A stretch of DNA of 46,774 nucleotides from Cryomorphaceae bacterium (GTDB lineage: Bacteria > Bacteroidota > Bacteroidia > Flavobacteriales_D > Crocinitomicaceae): contig JAIXXP010000074.1 of assembly GCA_027490665.1 (NCBI GenBank), forward strand, positions 1-46,774, in the 5' to 3' direction. The notes under the pieces are model-generated. The model saw nothing but the letters and a program-made list of their open reading frames with translations, did no database searches and had not been told where the DNA came from. Shown in pieces: positions 8,563 to 18,205 of this stretch (the stretch's first letter is position 1; every line of letters starts with the position of its first letter). A program made the position numbers and the translations under genes.

Positions 8563-9242
8563 TGCAAAAAAAAATCACCATAGCAATTGACGGTTACGCA
8601 GCCTGCGGCAAAAGCACATTAGCCAAGGCCTTAGCTCAGCAACTTCAATACATTTTCATAGACTCCGGCGCGATGTATCGCGCCGTTGCTTTTTATTGTC
8701 TAGAAAATGAACTCATTGACAGAGAAGGTATCATTCAAATTCAACAATTAGAAAAACACCTCCACAACATCAAGATCGAGATGACACCCGATCAAAAAAT
8801 CTTTCTCAATGCGCAAGACATCACTGACGCCATTCGCACCCCGCGTGTGGCAGCAGTTGTATCTCAGGTTGCTGCCCTCAAAGCGGTGCGTACTAAATTA
8901 GTTGAACTCCAACAACAAATGGGTGTAAATGGAGGTATCGTCATGGATGGTCGGGATATCGGAACAGTAGTGTTTCCTGCTGCCGAGCTCAAAATTTTTG
9001 TGACGGCTTCTGCGGAAGTACGCACGCAGCGTCGCTTGGCTGAACTCGAAGCCAAAGGAGAACAGACAGACGCTCAGAGCGTTCAGCAAAATTTATTACA
9101 ACGAGACCACCTAGATAGTACAAGAAAAGAAAGCCCGCTTGCGCAGGCTTCCGATGCAATTGTGTTAGATACGACTGAATTGAGTCGAGAAGCTCAATTA
9201 GCTTGGGCGCTAGCGCGCGTAGCTTTACTCGTAACCGATTAA
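8562..9242 (+). CDS. cmk: Cytidylate kinase
   Basis: Cmk phosphorylates CMP and dCMP to the diphosphates. The 226-residue protein starts at the ATG that overlaps the gap stop (TGATG), not at an upstream in-frame start at 8475. The P-loop GYAACGKST occupies residues 11-19; IDSGAMYRAVA, the CMP-binding MDGRDIGTVVFP and a lid region with RTQRRLAEL follow. Length is normal. The tight overlap implies co-translation with gap. The 3' end overlaps the convergent DUF2891 gene by 18 bases. Confidence 0.95.
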   Translation: MQKKITIAIDGYAACGKSTLAKALAQQLQYIFIDSGAMYRAVAFYCLENELIDREGIIQIQQLEKHLHNIKIEMTPDQKIFLNAQDITDAIRTPRVAAVVSQVAALKAVRTKLVELQQQMGVNGGIVMDGRDIGTVVFPAAELKIFVTASAEVRTQRRLAELEAKGEQTDAQSVQQNLLQRDHLDSTRKESPLAQASDAIVLDTTELSREAQLAWALARVALLVTD

Positions 9243-10340
9243 AGCAAATACAGAGAACGACGACAACCAGTGGTCGATGTCGTAGTTGCCTTTACCAATA
9301 CTTTCTTGCGCGTAGTCCCACATGGCATTCATGCTACTTGCCCATGCTGCTTTGGTTGTGGCATCTATACTTTCTGCCGGCAACGATTTGAGCATGCCGT
9401 TTAAGCACCAAATGCGGTTCAGATGATAACCGTCCCAATGAGATTCATAGCCGTCGTGTTTGTCGGTTTTCTTGATTTGAAGGTCTTTTTTGGCTGTTTC
9501 AGCAGCGAATAAACCCGGAGCAAAACCTTTGACCCACTTGAGGTACTCTTCTTGTGTATATACTTTGCGCATGAGGTCGGTAACCAATAAAGAAGCCGAC
9601 ATGAAATCGTACTCAAATGGCTCTGCACGTAAAGGCGCTTTGGTCATTTTGCCAAAATAACGCTTGCTCGCTTTGAGCGCAACCTTAAGAAGGTCTTCAT
9701 CGCCGAAGGTACGGGCGTAGTCGATTGCAAAAGAAAGGTTGAGCGAAGGCGCGTCGTGGGAACCCGACAACTTGACCTCTTTGATGTCTTTCCAGATGAC
9801 CTGAGCAGCAGCCGCGCACAAGCGGTGCAAAGGGCCAAGGTTTTCTAACCAGCGTTCGGCGTCGGGGTCGTTCCAGCGAGCAAGTTCGTCAGCTACCTTG
9901 AGCAACCAACCTTGTCCGTAAGGAAATTCAAAGACATAACGCTCTTTATTGGTTTCGAAATATTCGTATTCTTTGCGGATATTCTCTTCACTGAAACTTT
10001 CATCGAGCTTGGCGCGTATGGCGGCAGCTTCTGGAATATCTGGGTAGGTTTTCAGAATTTTAATGAGTGCCCAGTGGTTGTGGACGGCACTGTGCCAGTC
10101 GTAACATCCGTAAAAAGATGGCCAGATATCAGTTGGTGTTTGGGTATCTCCCGGTTGGCGCAACGCTTGGTAGTAATAGTGTGGTGTTGGCTTAGATGTA
10201 CAATCCAAGGAAAGTTTAGCAAAATAAGAAGCCCCCTCAGCCGAAAGCGTGTAGCGTCCGTCGGGAGTGGTGCTCACTAATTGAGCAAAGAAAAAGCTCA
10301 CGCTGAAAACAGCGACAATTAAAGATGAAAATTTAAGCAT
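9225..10340 (-). CDS. Exported DUF2891 family protein
   Basis: The start at 10340 (MLKFSSLIVAVFSV) gives a clear signal peptide and 371 residues; the reading from 10427 is rejected because it overlaps the upstream gene. The sequence matches the DUF2891 family as I know it: FYGCYDWHSAVHNHWAL near the N-terminus, FPYGQGWLLKVADEL, GSHDAPSLNLSFAIDYAR, and SHWDGYHLNRIWCLNGML near the C-terminus. The many conserved Trp, His and Asp residues suggest an alpha-helical carbohydrate-active-like fold, but no activity is known to me. It lies 16 bases after the membrane protein at 10357-11742 and probably shares its transcript. Confidence 0.85.
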   Translation of the reverse strand: MLKFSSLIVAVFSVSFFFAQLVSTTPDGRYTLSAEGASYFAKLSLDCTSKPTPHYYYQALRQPGDTQTPTDIWPSFYGCYDWHSAVHNHWALIKILKTYPDIPEAAAIRAKLDESFSEENIRKEYEYFETNKERYVFEFPYGQGWLLKVADELARWNDPDAERWLENLGPLHRLCAAAAQVIWKDIKEVKLSGSHDAPSLNLSFAIDYARTFGDEDLLKVALKASKRYFGKMTKAPLRAEPFEYDFMSASLLVTDLMRKVYTQEEYLKWVKGFAPGLFAAETAKKDLQIKKTDKHDGYESHWDGYHLNRIWCLNGMLKSLPAESIDATTKAAWASSMNAMWDYAQESIGKGNYDIDHWLSSFSVFALIGYE

Positions 10341-10356
10341 GGGTTTTGGTTTAGAT

Positions 10357-11742
10357 TTAAGATTGGAGGGGTTTCTTCTTAAACCCATTCTTGAATATAG
10401 ACAAGGACTCAGTACCGATTCCTGCAATTGAAATAAAATTTAATGGGAATTCAAGCAGCACATGTGTGAAGCTCAGGAAGAACAGAACACTTAAGCCTAA
10501 CTTATAATCAATTGAATAAAAAATAGCAGCTGCAAGCCACAGAACTACGACCAAAATGAAGCGTACTTTTGGTACCTTATGCCAACGAATAACTTCGGTT
10601 TTACTGAACCAATTAAGATAATGATAAAGGTATGCGAAAGCGATAAAACGCATCAGCATGATGCCTACCTCAGAAAAGAATATGAGGTTATCCGTACTTT
10701 TTTTTCTTTCTTTTCCCATTGGACTAATCCAAAGATCTTTGGGCATTGCTACATTTTTATATTTATCTAATCGCTTCACATAGTTGGTGTCGTTATTGAA
10801 AAAATATAGCACGTGATCATGTATATGACCCCCTTGATCTGTAATTTGAGGATTGATGGGCTGTTTACTTAGAATAAAGTTCTTGTTTTGGATTTTTTTC
10901 AGGGAATCTATGTGCTTATAATAGCTGACTGAATCAATGATTTTATTCTGAATGAGTGCTTTTTCAGTAGTTGGATTTGTAACAATATCCAAGTATTCCT
11001 TATTATTGAGCTTGTTGTCGAAAAGGTTGAAATGATTTAAAATTGAATAATTGGTATTGTAAAAACCTTCGCCATCGGCATAATAAGCATCTTTACCGTA
11101 ACCGGAAAGATGTGAATTAGTCGTATCTTTAGGCAAGCCAAAAACAAGAATTAATGGAAATAAGATGAACCCCACCATCTGCAATAAACCTGATTTACTT
11201 CTGGATTTAAGTGCGCCATAGAGCATAAATAAGCCCGTAAAAACATATACATGTATGAGCGTAGGAATAAGTGATGTCAATGTAAAAATCAAACTACTAT
11301 CTGTATTGTCAATATCGTTTGAAGGGTGTAACCATCTTCTTACGATAATCAGGTAAAATAAACCTATTAGACCTAACTTGATATAAAAGTTTTTGATGAG
11401 CGCAAATACAATTCCAGAAAATATTGCAATAATTAACAATTGATTTGATAGGTTTGTTTCATTGAAAAAACTCACAAAATCGTTGCTCATTTTCAAGTCA
11501 TTGAACATCGCATCAAGAGATAATAAGATACCAATAACCAGCAAAACAAGGTAATCCCATTTACCTTTCGCAAAATACTGGCGGTCGTGGAGCCAGCTAA
11601 TTTCGGTGAGGTAATGCAAAGGCCCTAAATAGGCATAGGCTAAAAGGAAGGTTTCAAAAGGAAAATAGTAGGCCAACACCGCAGTGATGAGCATTAAGCC
11701 GATATTCAGGTAGTTGATGCGGTCTTCTTTGAGCAAATTCAT
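10357..11742 (-). CDS. Unknown polytopic membrane protein, histidine-rich
   Basis: I do not recognise this 461-residue protein with confidence. It has about nine or ten membrane segments: six before residue 205, a polar loop at about 205-350, and three after 350. Conserved-looking histidines sit in GPLHYLTEISWLHDR (His43, His52), at His164, in GGHIHDH (306, 308, 310), at His374 and in FTHVLLEFPLN (His427). Intramembrane histidines at helix ends recall membrane metal-dependent oxygenases such as the Brp/Blh beta-carotene cleavage family, and similar proteins have been annotated that way; this is only a suggestion. The gene is clearly richer in A+T (about 27-38% GC in 60-base samples) than its neighbours. 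Confidence 0.8.
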   Translation of the reverse strand: MNLLKEDRINYLNIGLMLITAVLAYYFPFETFLLAYAYLGPLHYLTEISWLHDRQYFAKGKWDYLVLLVIGILLSLDAMFNDLKMSNDFVSFFNETNLSNQLLIIAIFSGIVFALIKNFYIKLGLIGLFYLIIVRRWLHPSNDIDNTDSSLIFTLTSLIPTLIHVYVFTGLFMLYGALKSRSKSGLLQMVGFILFPLILVFGLPKDTTNSHLSGYGKDAYYADGEGFYNTNYSILNHFNLFDNKLNNKEYLDIVTNPTTEKALIQNKIIDSVSYYKHIDSLKKIQNKNFILSKQPINPQITDQGGHIHDHVLYFFNNDTNYVKRLDKYKNVAMPKDLWISPMGKERKKSTDNLIFFSEVGIMLMRFIAFAYLYHYLNWFSKTEVIRWHKVPKVRFILVVVLWLAAAIFYSIDYKLGLSVLFFLSFTHVLLEFPLNFISIAGIGTESLSIFKNGFKKKPLQS

Positions 11743-11766
11743 TTTTGCAACTTTTTAGGATACATA

Positions 11767-11774
11767 CAAAAATA
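11767..11774 (-). promoter_or_regulatory. -7 promoter element for the membrane protein gene
   Basis: On the minus strand the bases read TATTTTTG, an exact TAnnTTTG, 24 bases before the ATG at 11742. It gives the membrane protein/DUF2891 pair its own promoter downstream of parC. Confidence 0.6.
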
Positions 11775-11826
11775 AGCAAAGGACCATCGCGAAAAAAATG
11801 ATATTGCTCATTTATTTCTAGGGTTG

Positions 11827-14520
11827 TTAATCCGCCTCTGGTTCTTCGGTGAAAAGTGGAATTTGGTCGGGGTTGTCGTCTTCATTTTTTGATAAATCCC
11901 ATTCCATAGAAGGTGTTTCTGCTTCATCTTCCAGCAATTCGGTTTCTTCAAGAATTTCTTCTGCTTGTGGCCAAGGCTCCGGGCTTTCGTCGATTGGGTG
12001 CGTAAGTACAATTTCTTTGACCTTCATTTTGGTCATTTGATTACCCTGCGCTTTCATACCTTTAACGTCAATGAGGTCTGCTAAATTCAGGACTTGATCT
12101 GGTAAATTTTTGGTTTCCTTGAGCAATTTATTGAACACAATTCGCGCTTCAGGTCTGAATGCCGTAGACACCACATCTAGATAAGAACCTGGCGCCTCAG
12201 AAATATAACTGACACGTTTGTCTTGGGTGACTTCACAGGTAAAGCGTTTGACATAATGCAACTCTTTTTCCGCATCGAAATAAACAGCGGAGATTGGGCG
12301 ATCTTGGATCCACTTTTCGATATGGATCATGTCTTCGTCGAAGTGGGTGGCGAGGTCAAAGCTACTGAGGCGGTACTCGCCATTTTTGTAAAGGGATAAT
12401 ATGCGATCTTCGCCTTTAAAAGAACCTAGAAACTTGCCACGACCCTCGTCGTTGAGACGTCCAACAACGGTATCGTACCAAATTTTGCGAGCGGCAAGCG
12501 TAGAGCCTCCCACCTCTTTTTGGACTATTTTTTGAATGATTTCTTTGGTGACGCGGTTTCCAGCAGAGTTGCGACCTTTGATGAGCAGTGCGCCGAGGTC
12601 GATGTCAAAGCGCAAGCGTTTGAGATGTGGGCGCGGTCGTAAGAATACACTCACTACCTCGCGCTCACCATTAGGATGCACACTGAAATACAGCATTTTA
12701 GATCCTTTTGTGCCTTTGGTGAGGTCGTATTCGGTATCGCGGGTGATGGAATTGACGTAAAAACGCTTCATCATGGTAGGGCCGCCGGTTCCATCTTGAT
12801 AGAAAAGATGGTAAATGGTACGCGTATCGCCTTTTTTCCAAACATTGGCGTAGATGAGGCCTTTGCCAATGAATTTTTTATCGGCCACTTTGGTAATCAT
12901 GAGCTTGCCTGAAGAGAAAAAGCAAATGACGTCGTCGATTTCGGAACAATCCGAGACTGCTTCATTCTTTTTGAGTCCGTAGCCAATGAAACCTTCTTCG
13001 TAGTCGACGTAAAGTTTGCGGTTGGCAATAATGACTTTACTCGCGGTAATGGTATCAAAAGTTTTGATCTCGGTTTTGCGCTCTCGGCCCGCTCCAAAGC
13101 GTTTTTTGAGGTCTTTGAAGTAATCGATGGCGTATTCGACAAGATGTGCGAGATGATGCTTTACTTGCTGCATCTCCTCCTCTATTTTGAGCAAGGCTTC
13201 GTCGGCTTTGTCGGCATCGAAGCGCGTGATGCGGATCATGGGGATCTGCGTTAGCTTGTGTAAATCTTCGTCTTGGATTTCTCGGAGGAGTTGTTTTTTA
13301 AATGGCTTGAAACGCTCATAGAGATACACATAGAGGGCTTCGCGGTCGCTGTAGAGTTTGAAGTCGATGTACATCTCGTGGTTGATGAAGAGCTTTTCTA
13401 GGGTAGAAAAATGCCATTGGCGCTCGAGTTCATCTAGTTTGATTTCAAGCTCGAGTTTGAGCAACATAACGGTATGATCCGTGTTGACCTTTAAAATTTC
13501 TGTAACACCCATAAAACGTGGGCGCTCGCCGTCGATGATTGAGGAATTGGGCGAAACAGAAACCTCACAATCTGTAAAGGCATAGAGCGCATCTATGGTG
13601 TTGTCTGGCGAGACACCCGGAGCCAAATGCACGATAATTTCGGCCTCGGAAGAGGTGTTGTCTTCGATTTTTTTGATCTTGATCTTGGCTTTGTCGTTGG
13701 CTTTGATCACAGATTCTATCAATGAGGTGGTGGTGGTTCCGTAAGGAATTTCATTGATGATGAGCGTTTTGTTGTCGACCTTTCTGATTTTGGCGCGGAT
13801 GCGCACGCGTCCGCCGCGCAGGCCGTCGTTGTAGCCGGAGAAATCGGCCATACCGCCGTTCGGAAAATCAGGTAAAATCTCGACTTTTTTGCCGCGCAAG
13901 TGATTGATCGACTGCTCGATAAGCTCTATAAAGTTGTGGGGTAAAAACTTACAGGCCATCCCGACGGCAATTCCTTCAGCTCCTTGTGCAAGCAGCAAAG
14001 GAAATTTCATTGGAAGTTGCTGCGGTTCTTTATTACGGCCATCGTAAGAGGACAACCAATTGGTAGTTTTGGGATTAAAGGCTACATGCAAAGCAAATTT
14101 GCTCAAGCGAGCCTCGATGTAACGCGCTGCTGCTGCGCCGTCGCCGGTAAGGGTATTGCCCCAGTTTCCTTGGCAGTCAATTAAGAGGTCTTTCTGACCA
14201 ATTTGCACGAGCGCATCGCCAATGGAGGCATCGCCGTGCGGATGGTACTTCATGGTGTTGCCGATGATGTTGGCCACCTTATTGTAGCGACCATCTTCCA
14301 TCTCGCGCATGGAGTGCAAAATGCGGCGCTGAACAGGTTTAAGCCCGTCGTATAAACTCGGTACGGCACGTTCTAAGATCACATAACTCGCGTAATCCAG
14401 GAACCAACTTTGATATAAGCCATTGAGCGGGACAATTTTGTCATCGACGTGCTGTTTCTCAAAAGGATTGTGCCCACTTTCTTCTTGTGGCATTTGGTCT
14501 TCTATTTCGTCTTCTGCCAT
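11827..14520 (-). CDS. parC: DNA topoisomerase IV subunit A
   Basis: The 897-residue breakage-reunion subunit separates replicated chromosomes together with ParE. The winged-helix region contains KYHPHGDASIGDAL (91-104) and the catalytic tyrosine Tyr134 in AAARYIEARLS. Ala98 stands where E. coli GyrA has the quinolone-target Ser83; I believe this is usual for Bacteroidota topoisomerase IV. A C-terminal beta-pinwheel follows, then a strongly acidic tail (about 855-897). The ATG is 1 base after the parE stop, so the subunits are translationally coupled. No clear terminator was found in 11743-11826. Confidence 0.95.
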   Translation of the reverse strand: MAEDEIEDQMPQEESGHNPFEKQHVDDKIVPLNGLYQSWFLDYASYVILERAVPSLYDGLKPVQRRILHSMREMEDGRYNKVANIIGNTMKYHPHGDASIGDALVQIGQKDLLIDCQGNWGNTLTGDGAAAARYIEARLSKFALHVAFNPKTTNWLSSYDGRNKEPQQLPMKFPLLLAQGAEGIAVGMACKFLPHNFIELIEQSINHLRGKKVEILPDFPNGGMADFSGYNDGLRGGRVRIRAKIRKVDNKTLIINEIPYGTTTTSLIESVIKANDKAKIKIKKIEDNTSSEAEIIVHLAPGVSPDNTIDALYAFTDCEVSVSPNSSIIDGERPRFMGVTEILKVNTDHTVMLLKLELEIKLDELERQWHFSTLEKLFINHEMYIDFKLYSDREALYVYLYERFKPFKKQLLREIQDEDLHKLTQIPMIRITRFDADKADEALLKIEEEMQQVKHHLAHLVEYAIDYFKDLKKRFGAGRERKTEIKTFDTITASKVIIANRKLYVDYEEGFIGYGLKKNEAVSDCSEIDDVICFFSSGKLMITKVADKKFIGKGLIYANVWKKGDTRTIYHLFYQDGTGGPTMMKRFYVNSITRDTEYDLTKGTKGSKMLYFSVHPNGEREVVSVFLRPRPHLKRLRFDIDLGALLIKGRNSAGNRVTKEIIQKIVQKEVGGSTLAARKIWYDTVVGRLNDEGRGKFLGSFKGEDRILSLYKNGEYRLSSFDLATHFDEDMIHIEKWIQDRPISAVYFDAEKELHYVKRFTCEVTQDKRVSYISEAPGSYLDVVSTAFRPEARIVFNKLLKETKNLPDQVLNLADLIDVKGMKAQGNQMTKMKVKEIVLTHPIDESPEPWPQAEEILEETELLEDEAETPSMEWDLSKNEDDNPDQIPLFTEEPEAD

Positions 14521-14521
14521 G

Positions 14522-16414
14522 TTAAGATGCTAATTCGGTGGTTTCGGCCTCTTCAGTTGCTTCGGCTGCAGAGGATTCAGGTAGGTCTTTTTCGACGCGC
14601 AAGTTGTCTATGATAAAATCTTGTCTTTCTGGGGTGTTTTTACCCATAAAATAAGACAGAATTGAATCAATGGAAGCGTCTTTGGTCAGGATAACTGGCT
14701 CTAGACGGATGTCTTCACCAATAAAGTGTATGAATTCGTCTGGAGAGATTTCACCTAGACCTTTAAAGCGCGTGATTTCGGGGTTTTTGCCGAGCTCCGC
14801 AATTGCGGCGCGGCGTTCCTCATCAGAGTAACAATATATCGTTTTCTTTTTGTTTCTAACCCTGAACAATGGTGTTTGCAAGACATAAACATGGTTGCGC
14901 TTCACTAAATCTGGAAAGAATTGCAAAAAGAAGGTCAGCAAGAGCATGCGGATGTGCATACCGTCGACATCGGCATCGGTAGCAATGACAATACGGTTGT
15001 AGCGCAGGTTGTCCATGTCTTCTTCGATGTCGAGCGCGGCCTGAATGAGGTTGAATTCTTCGTTTTCGTAGACCACTTTTTTGGTGAGCCCATAACAATT
15101 GAGGGGCTTACCTCGCAGCGAGAAAACAGCTTGCGTATTGACATCTCTTGACTTTGTGATTGAGCCACTTGCAGAATCACCTTCCGTGATAAAAAGCGTG
15201 GTGTCTTCTCTACGTTCGTCTTTTAAATCGGTTAAATGCGTGCGGCAGTCGCGGAGTTTTTTGTTGTGCAAGCTCGCTTTTTTGGAGCGGTCGCGGGCCA
15301 ATTTACGGATGCCTGCTAGGTCTTTGCGCTCGCGCTCAGACTGCTTGATTTTCTTTTCAATGATTTCGGCGACGTCCGGATTGCGGTGCAGGTAGTTGTC
15401 TAGTTTATCTTTGAGAAAGTCGTTGATAAAAGCGCGCATGGACTTTCCGCCCGGCTCGATTTCTTGAGAACCCAGCTTGGTTTTGGTCTGGGATTCAAAA
15501 ACAGGCTCAACTACTTTTACAGCGATTGCCGCTACAATAGATTGACGAATGTCTGAAGCCTCGTAATTTTTATTGTAGAAGTCGCGGATAACCTTCGCCA
15601 CGGACTCGCGAAAGGCACTTTGATGCGTACCTCCTTGGGTGGTGTGTTGGCCATTGACAAAAGAATAGTAGTCTTCGCCGTAGGTGCGGCCGTGTGTGAA
15701 AGCAACCTCGATATCGTCGTCTTCTAGGTGAATGATTGGATAAAGCGGATCGCCGTCCATGTTGTTCTCGAGGAGATCTTTGAGACCATCTTTTGAATTG
15801 AACTTTTCACCGTTGTAATATATAGACAGGCCACGATTGAGGTAACAATAGTTCCACATCATTTTGTCGAGGTAAGCCGTTTTGAAGGCGTACTTTTTGA
15901 AAATGGTGTCGTCTGGAATGAATTCTACATAGGTACCATTCGCTTCTTCAGTTTTTTCGATAGCCGATTCAGAAACGAGCTCGCCGCGTTCAAAAACCGC
16001 AGTTTTCTTTTCGCCATCGCGCACGGCGTACAACATAAAGTAAGAAGACAAAGCATTGACTGCTTTGGTACCCACCCCGTTTAGACCCACAGATTTTTTA
16101 AACGCTTTGGAGTCGTATTTACCTCCGGTATTCATTTTAGAAACCACCTCTACCACTTTACCCAAGGGAATGCCTCGGCCGAAGTCGCGGACAGACACTT
16201 TGCCATCTTTGACTTTGATATCGACGCGCTTGCCATTACCCATTACGAATTCATCGATGCAGTTATCGACGACTTCTTTCACGAGAATGTAAATACCGTC
16301 GTCGGCAGCGGCGCCATCGCCAAGCTTACCGATATACATTCCGGGACGCAAACGAATGTGTTCTTTCCAATCTAGGGAACGTATGTTGTCTTCGGTGTAT
16401 TGATTTTCAGCCAT
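14522..16414 (-). CDS. parE: DNA topoisomerase IV subunit B
   Basis: The ATPase subunit has 630 residues. The GHKL ATP-binding motifs are [11 protein letters not shown] (Glu47 catalytic, Asn51 for Mg), [11 protein letters not shown], and the lid [14 protein letters not shown]. The TOPRIM domain carries Glu411 ([11 protein letters not shown]) and the DxD pair Asp480/Asp482 in [10 protein letters not shown] short acidic tail ends the protein. It is the first gene of parE-parC and is divergent from efp. Confidence 0.95.
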   Translation of the reverse strand: MAENQYTEDNIRSLDWKEHIRLRPGMYIGKLGDGAAADDGIYILVKEVVDNCIDEFVMGNGKRVDIKVKDGKVSVRDFGRGIPLGKVVEVVSKMNTGGKYDSKAFKKSVGLNGVGTKAVNALSSYFMLYAVRDGEKKTAVFERGELVSESAIEKTEEANGTYVEFIPDDTIFKKYAFKTAYLDKMMWNYCYLNRGLSIYYNGEKFNSKDGLKDLLENNMDGDPLYPIIHLEDDDIEVAFTHGRTYGEDYYSFVNGQHTTQGGTHQSAFRESVAKVIRDFYNKNYEASDIRQSIVAAIAVKVVEPVFESQTKTKLGSQEIEPGGKSMRAFINDFLKDKLDNYLHRNPDVAEIIEKKIKQSERERKDLAGIRKLARDRSKKASLHNKKLRDCRTHLTDLKDERREDTTLFITEGDSASGSITKSRDVNTQAVFSLRGKPLNCYGLTKKVVYENEEFNLIQAALDIEEDMDNLRYNRIVIATDADVDGMHIRMLLLTFFLQFFPDLVKRNHVYVLQTPLFRVRNKKKTIYCYSDEERRAAIAELGKNPEITRFKGLGEISPDEFIHFIGEDIRLEPVILTKDASIDSILSYFMGKNTPERQDFIIDNLRVEKDLPESSAAEATEEAETTELAS

Positions 16415-16439
16415 GTAGCTTTAAAAAATTTGGAACAAA

Positions 16440-16447
16440 CAAAAATA
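16440..16447 (-). promoter_or_regulatory. parE: -7 promoter element for parE
   Basis: TATTTTTG on the minus strand, an exact TAnnTTTG, 25 bases before the parE ATG. A properly spaced -33 TTG is not obvious. Confidence 0.55.
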
Positions 16448-16502
16448 ACAAACTACAGCACTCAGAAGTCGGTATAGAAAAGGAAATTATAAACTAAATG
16501 TG

Positions 16503-16532
16503 TTGATAACAATAGGAATTCGGCTATCTTTG
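16503..16532 (+). promoter_or_regulatory. efp: Bacteroidota promoter of efp (-33 and -7)
   Basis: TTG at 16503-16505, a 19-base spacer and TATCTTTG at 16525-16532 match the TTG-N17-23-TAnnTTTG consensus in full. The element ends 21 bases before the efp ATG. This is the best complete vegetative promoter in the window. Confidence 0.75.
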
Positions 16533-16553
16533 CCCACAAATTGAATCAGAATT

Positions 16554-17120
16554 ATGGCAACAACTGCAGATATCCGCAACGGATTGTGCATCAAGCACAA
16601 CGAAAAACTCTTTCAAATCATCGAATTCCAGCACGTTAAACCTGGTAAAGGCCCAGCTTTTGTACGCACCAAAATGCGTCAAATTGAATCTGGAAAGGTA
16701 CTCGATCATACCTTCTCAGCAGGACACAAAATCGAGCCAGTTCGCATCGAAAACCGCGAATACCAATACCTCTATCAAGAATCCGACGACTACATTTTCA
16801 TGAACAATGAAACTTTTGAGCAAGTCAATATTCCGCTCAAAATGGTCGAAAAACCAGGTTTTCTTCAAGAAGGAATGACAGTCAATATTTTGTATCATGC
16901 TGAAGAAGAGGCTCCCCTGGTTGTAGAACTTCCTATGTACATCATCTCTGAAGTAACTTACACAGAGCCAGGTGTAAAAGGCGATACCGCTACCAACTCC
17001 ATGAAGCCAGCTACTATTGCTACCGGAGCAGAAGTACGCGTGCCTTTGTTCATCGATAACGGCGAAGTAATTAAAATTGATACTCGTACAGGCGTTTACG
17101 TTGAACGCGTAAAAGGATAA
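16554..17120 (+). CDS. efp: Translation elongation factor P
   Basis: EF-P relieves ribosomes stalled at polyproline. The 188-residue protein has the three-domain KOW/OB/OB layout of normal length. The tip loop is [12 protein letters not shown] with Lys32 at the position that is modified in E. coli (Lys34). The C-terminal domain holds [15 protein letters not shown] and the terminal signature [10 protein letters not shown]. It has its own strong promoter and is followed 1 base later by gcvT. Confidence 0.97.
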   Translation: MATTADIRNGLCIKHNEKLFQIIEFQHVKPGKGPAFVRTKMRQIESGKVLDHTFSAGHKIEPVRIENREYQYLYQESDDYIFMNNETFEQVNIPLKMVEKPGFLQEGMTVNILYHAEEEAPLVVELPMYIISEVTYTEPGVKGDTATNSMKPATIATGAEVRVPLFIDNGEVIKIDTRTGVYVERVKG

Positions 17121-17121
17121 A

Positions 17122-18204
17122 ATGAAAAATACAGCACTTACCCAAAAACACATCGCACTCGGCGCCAAAATGGTTCCTTTTGCGGGCTACAACATGCCGG
17201 TACAATACGAAGGCGTCAACGCTGAACACGACACCGTCCGCAATGGCGTTGGTGTTTTTGACGTTTCTCACATGGGTGAGTTCTTGTTAAAAGGACCAAA
17301 AGCCCTCGACCTCATCCAAAAAGTATGCAGCAACGATGCCTCTGTTCTTTTCGATGGCAAAGCACAATACAGCTGCTTGCCAAACGGCAAAGGCGGTATC
17401 GTAGACGACCTCATCATTTACCGCGTCAATGCTGAAGAATACTTCATTGTTGTAAATGCCTCCAACATTGAAAAAGATTGGAACTGGATTTCCAGCCACA
17501 ACGACCTCGGTGTTGAAATGCAAAACCTTTCAGACGATTACTCCTTATTGGCTATACAAGGCCCGAAAGCTGCTGAGGCTATGCAAAGCCTCACTTCAAT
17601 TGACTTGAGCAACATGACCTACTACACTTTTCAATACGGCACCTTTGCAGGTATTGAAAACGTAATGGTTTCTGCAACTGGCTACACTGGTTCTGGAGGT
17701 TTTGAAGTATATGTCAAAAACGACGACGCTGAAAAACTCTGGGATGCCGTTTTTGAAGCTGGCGCCGCATTCGGCATCAAGCCAATTGGCCTTGCAGCCC
17801 GCGACACCCTCCGCTTAGAAATGGGTTTTTGCCTTTACGGAAACGACATCGACGACACCACCTCTCCTTTAGAAGCAGGCCTTGGCTGGATTACCAAATT
17901 CACTAAAGATTTCACTGATGCTGAATTTCTGAAAGGCCAAAAAGAAAGTGGCCTCACACGCAAGCTTGTCGCCTTTGAAATGATCGACCGCGGCATTCCC
18001 CGCCACGACTACCCCATTCTAGATGCGAGTGGTGCTGTAATCGGCAAAGTTACGTCAGGTACAATGTCTCCAAGCATGAAAATTGCTATAGGTTTAGGCT
18101 ATGTGCACACCACTCACAGCGCACTTGATTCCGAAATCTTCGTTGAAATTCGTGAAAAAGGAATCAAGGCAAAGGTGGTTAAATTACCTTTCTACAAAGC
18201 ATAA
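17122..18204 (+). CDS. gcvT: Glycine cleavage system T protein (aminomethyltransferase)
   Basis: GcvT moves the methylene group from the aminomethyl-lipoyl H protein to tetrahydrofolate. The 360-residue sequence has [11 protein letters not shown] (44-54), the folate-site block [11 protein letters not shown] with Asp95/Asp96 at the catalytic position, [12 protein letters not shown], and the C-terminal domain with GLGWITKF and [10 protein letters not shown]. Length is normal. The ATG is 1 base after efp. No gcvH or gcvP lies in the window; lpdA (30396-31787) could supply the L protein. It is convergent with the GDPD-like gene with a single base between stops. Confidence 0.95.
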   Translation: MKNTALTQKHIALGAKMVPFAGYNMPVQYEGVNAEHDTVRNGVGVFDVSHMGEFLLKGPKALDLIQKVCSNDASVLFDGKAQYSCLPNGKGGIVDDLIIYRVNAEEYFIVVNASNIEKDWNWISSHNDLGVEMQNLSDDYSLLAIQGPKAAEAMQSLTSIDLSNMTYYTFQYGTFAGIENVMVSATGYTGSGGFEVYVKNDDAEKLWDAVFEAGAAFGIKPIGLAARDTLRLEMGFCLYGNDIDDTTSPLEAGLGWITKFTKDFTDAEFLKGQKESGLTRKLVAFEMIDRGIPRHDYPILDASGAVIGKVTSGTMSPSMKIAIGLGYVHTTHSALDSEIFVEIREKGIKAKVVKLPFYKA

Positions 18205-18205
18205 A

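Noticed and set aside
8562-8575. A9 run just after the cmk start codon as a frameshift site
   Set aside because: It encodes the normal basic start MQKKI of a Cmk, and a run this short is common in AT-rich starts.
11827-14520. Ala98 in ParC at the quinolone-target serine position
   Set aside because: I believe this residue is usual for Bacteroidota topoisomerase IV, so it is not evidence of selected resistance.
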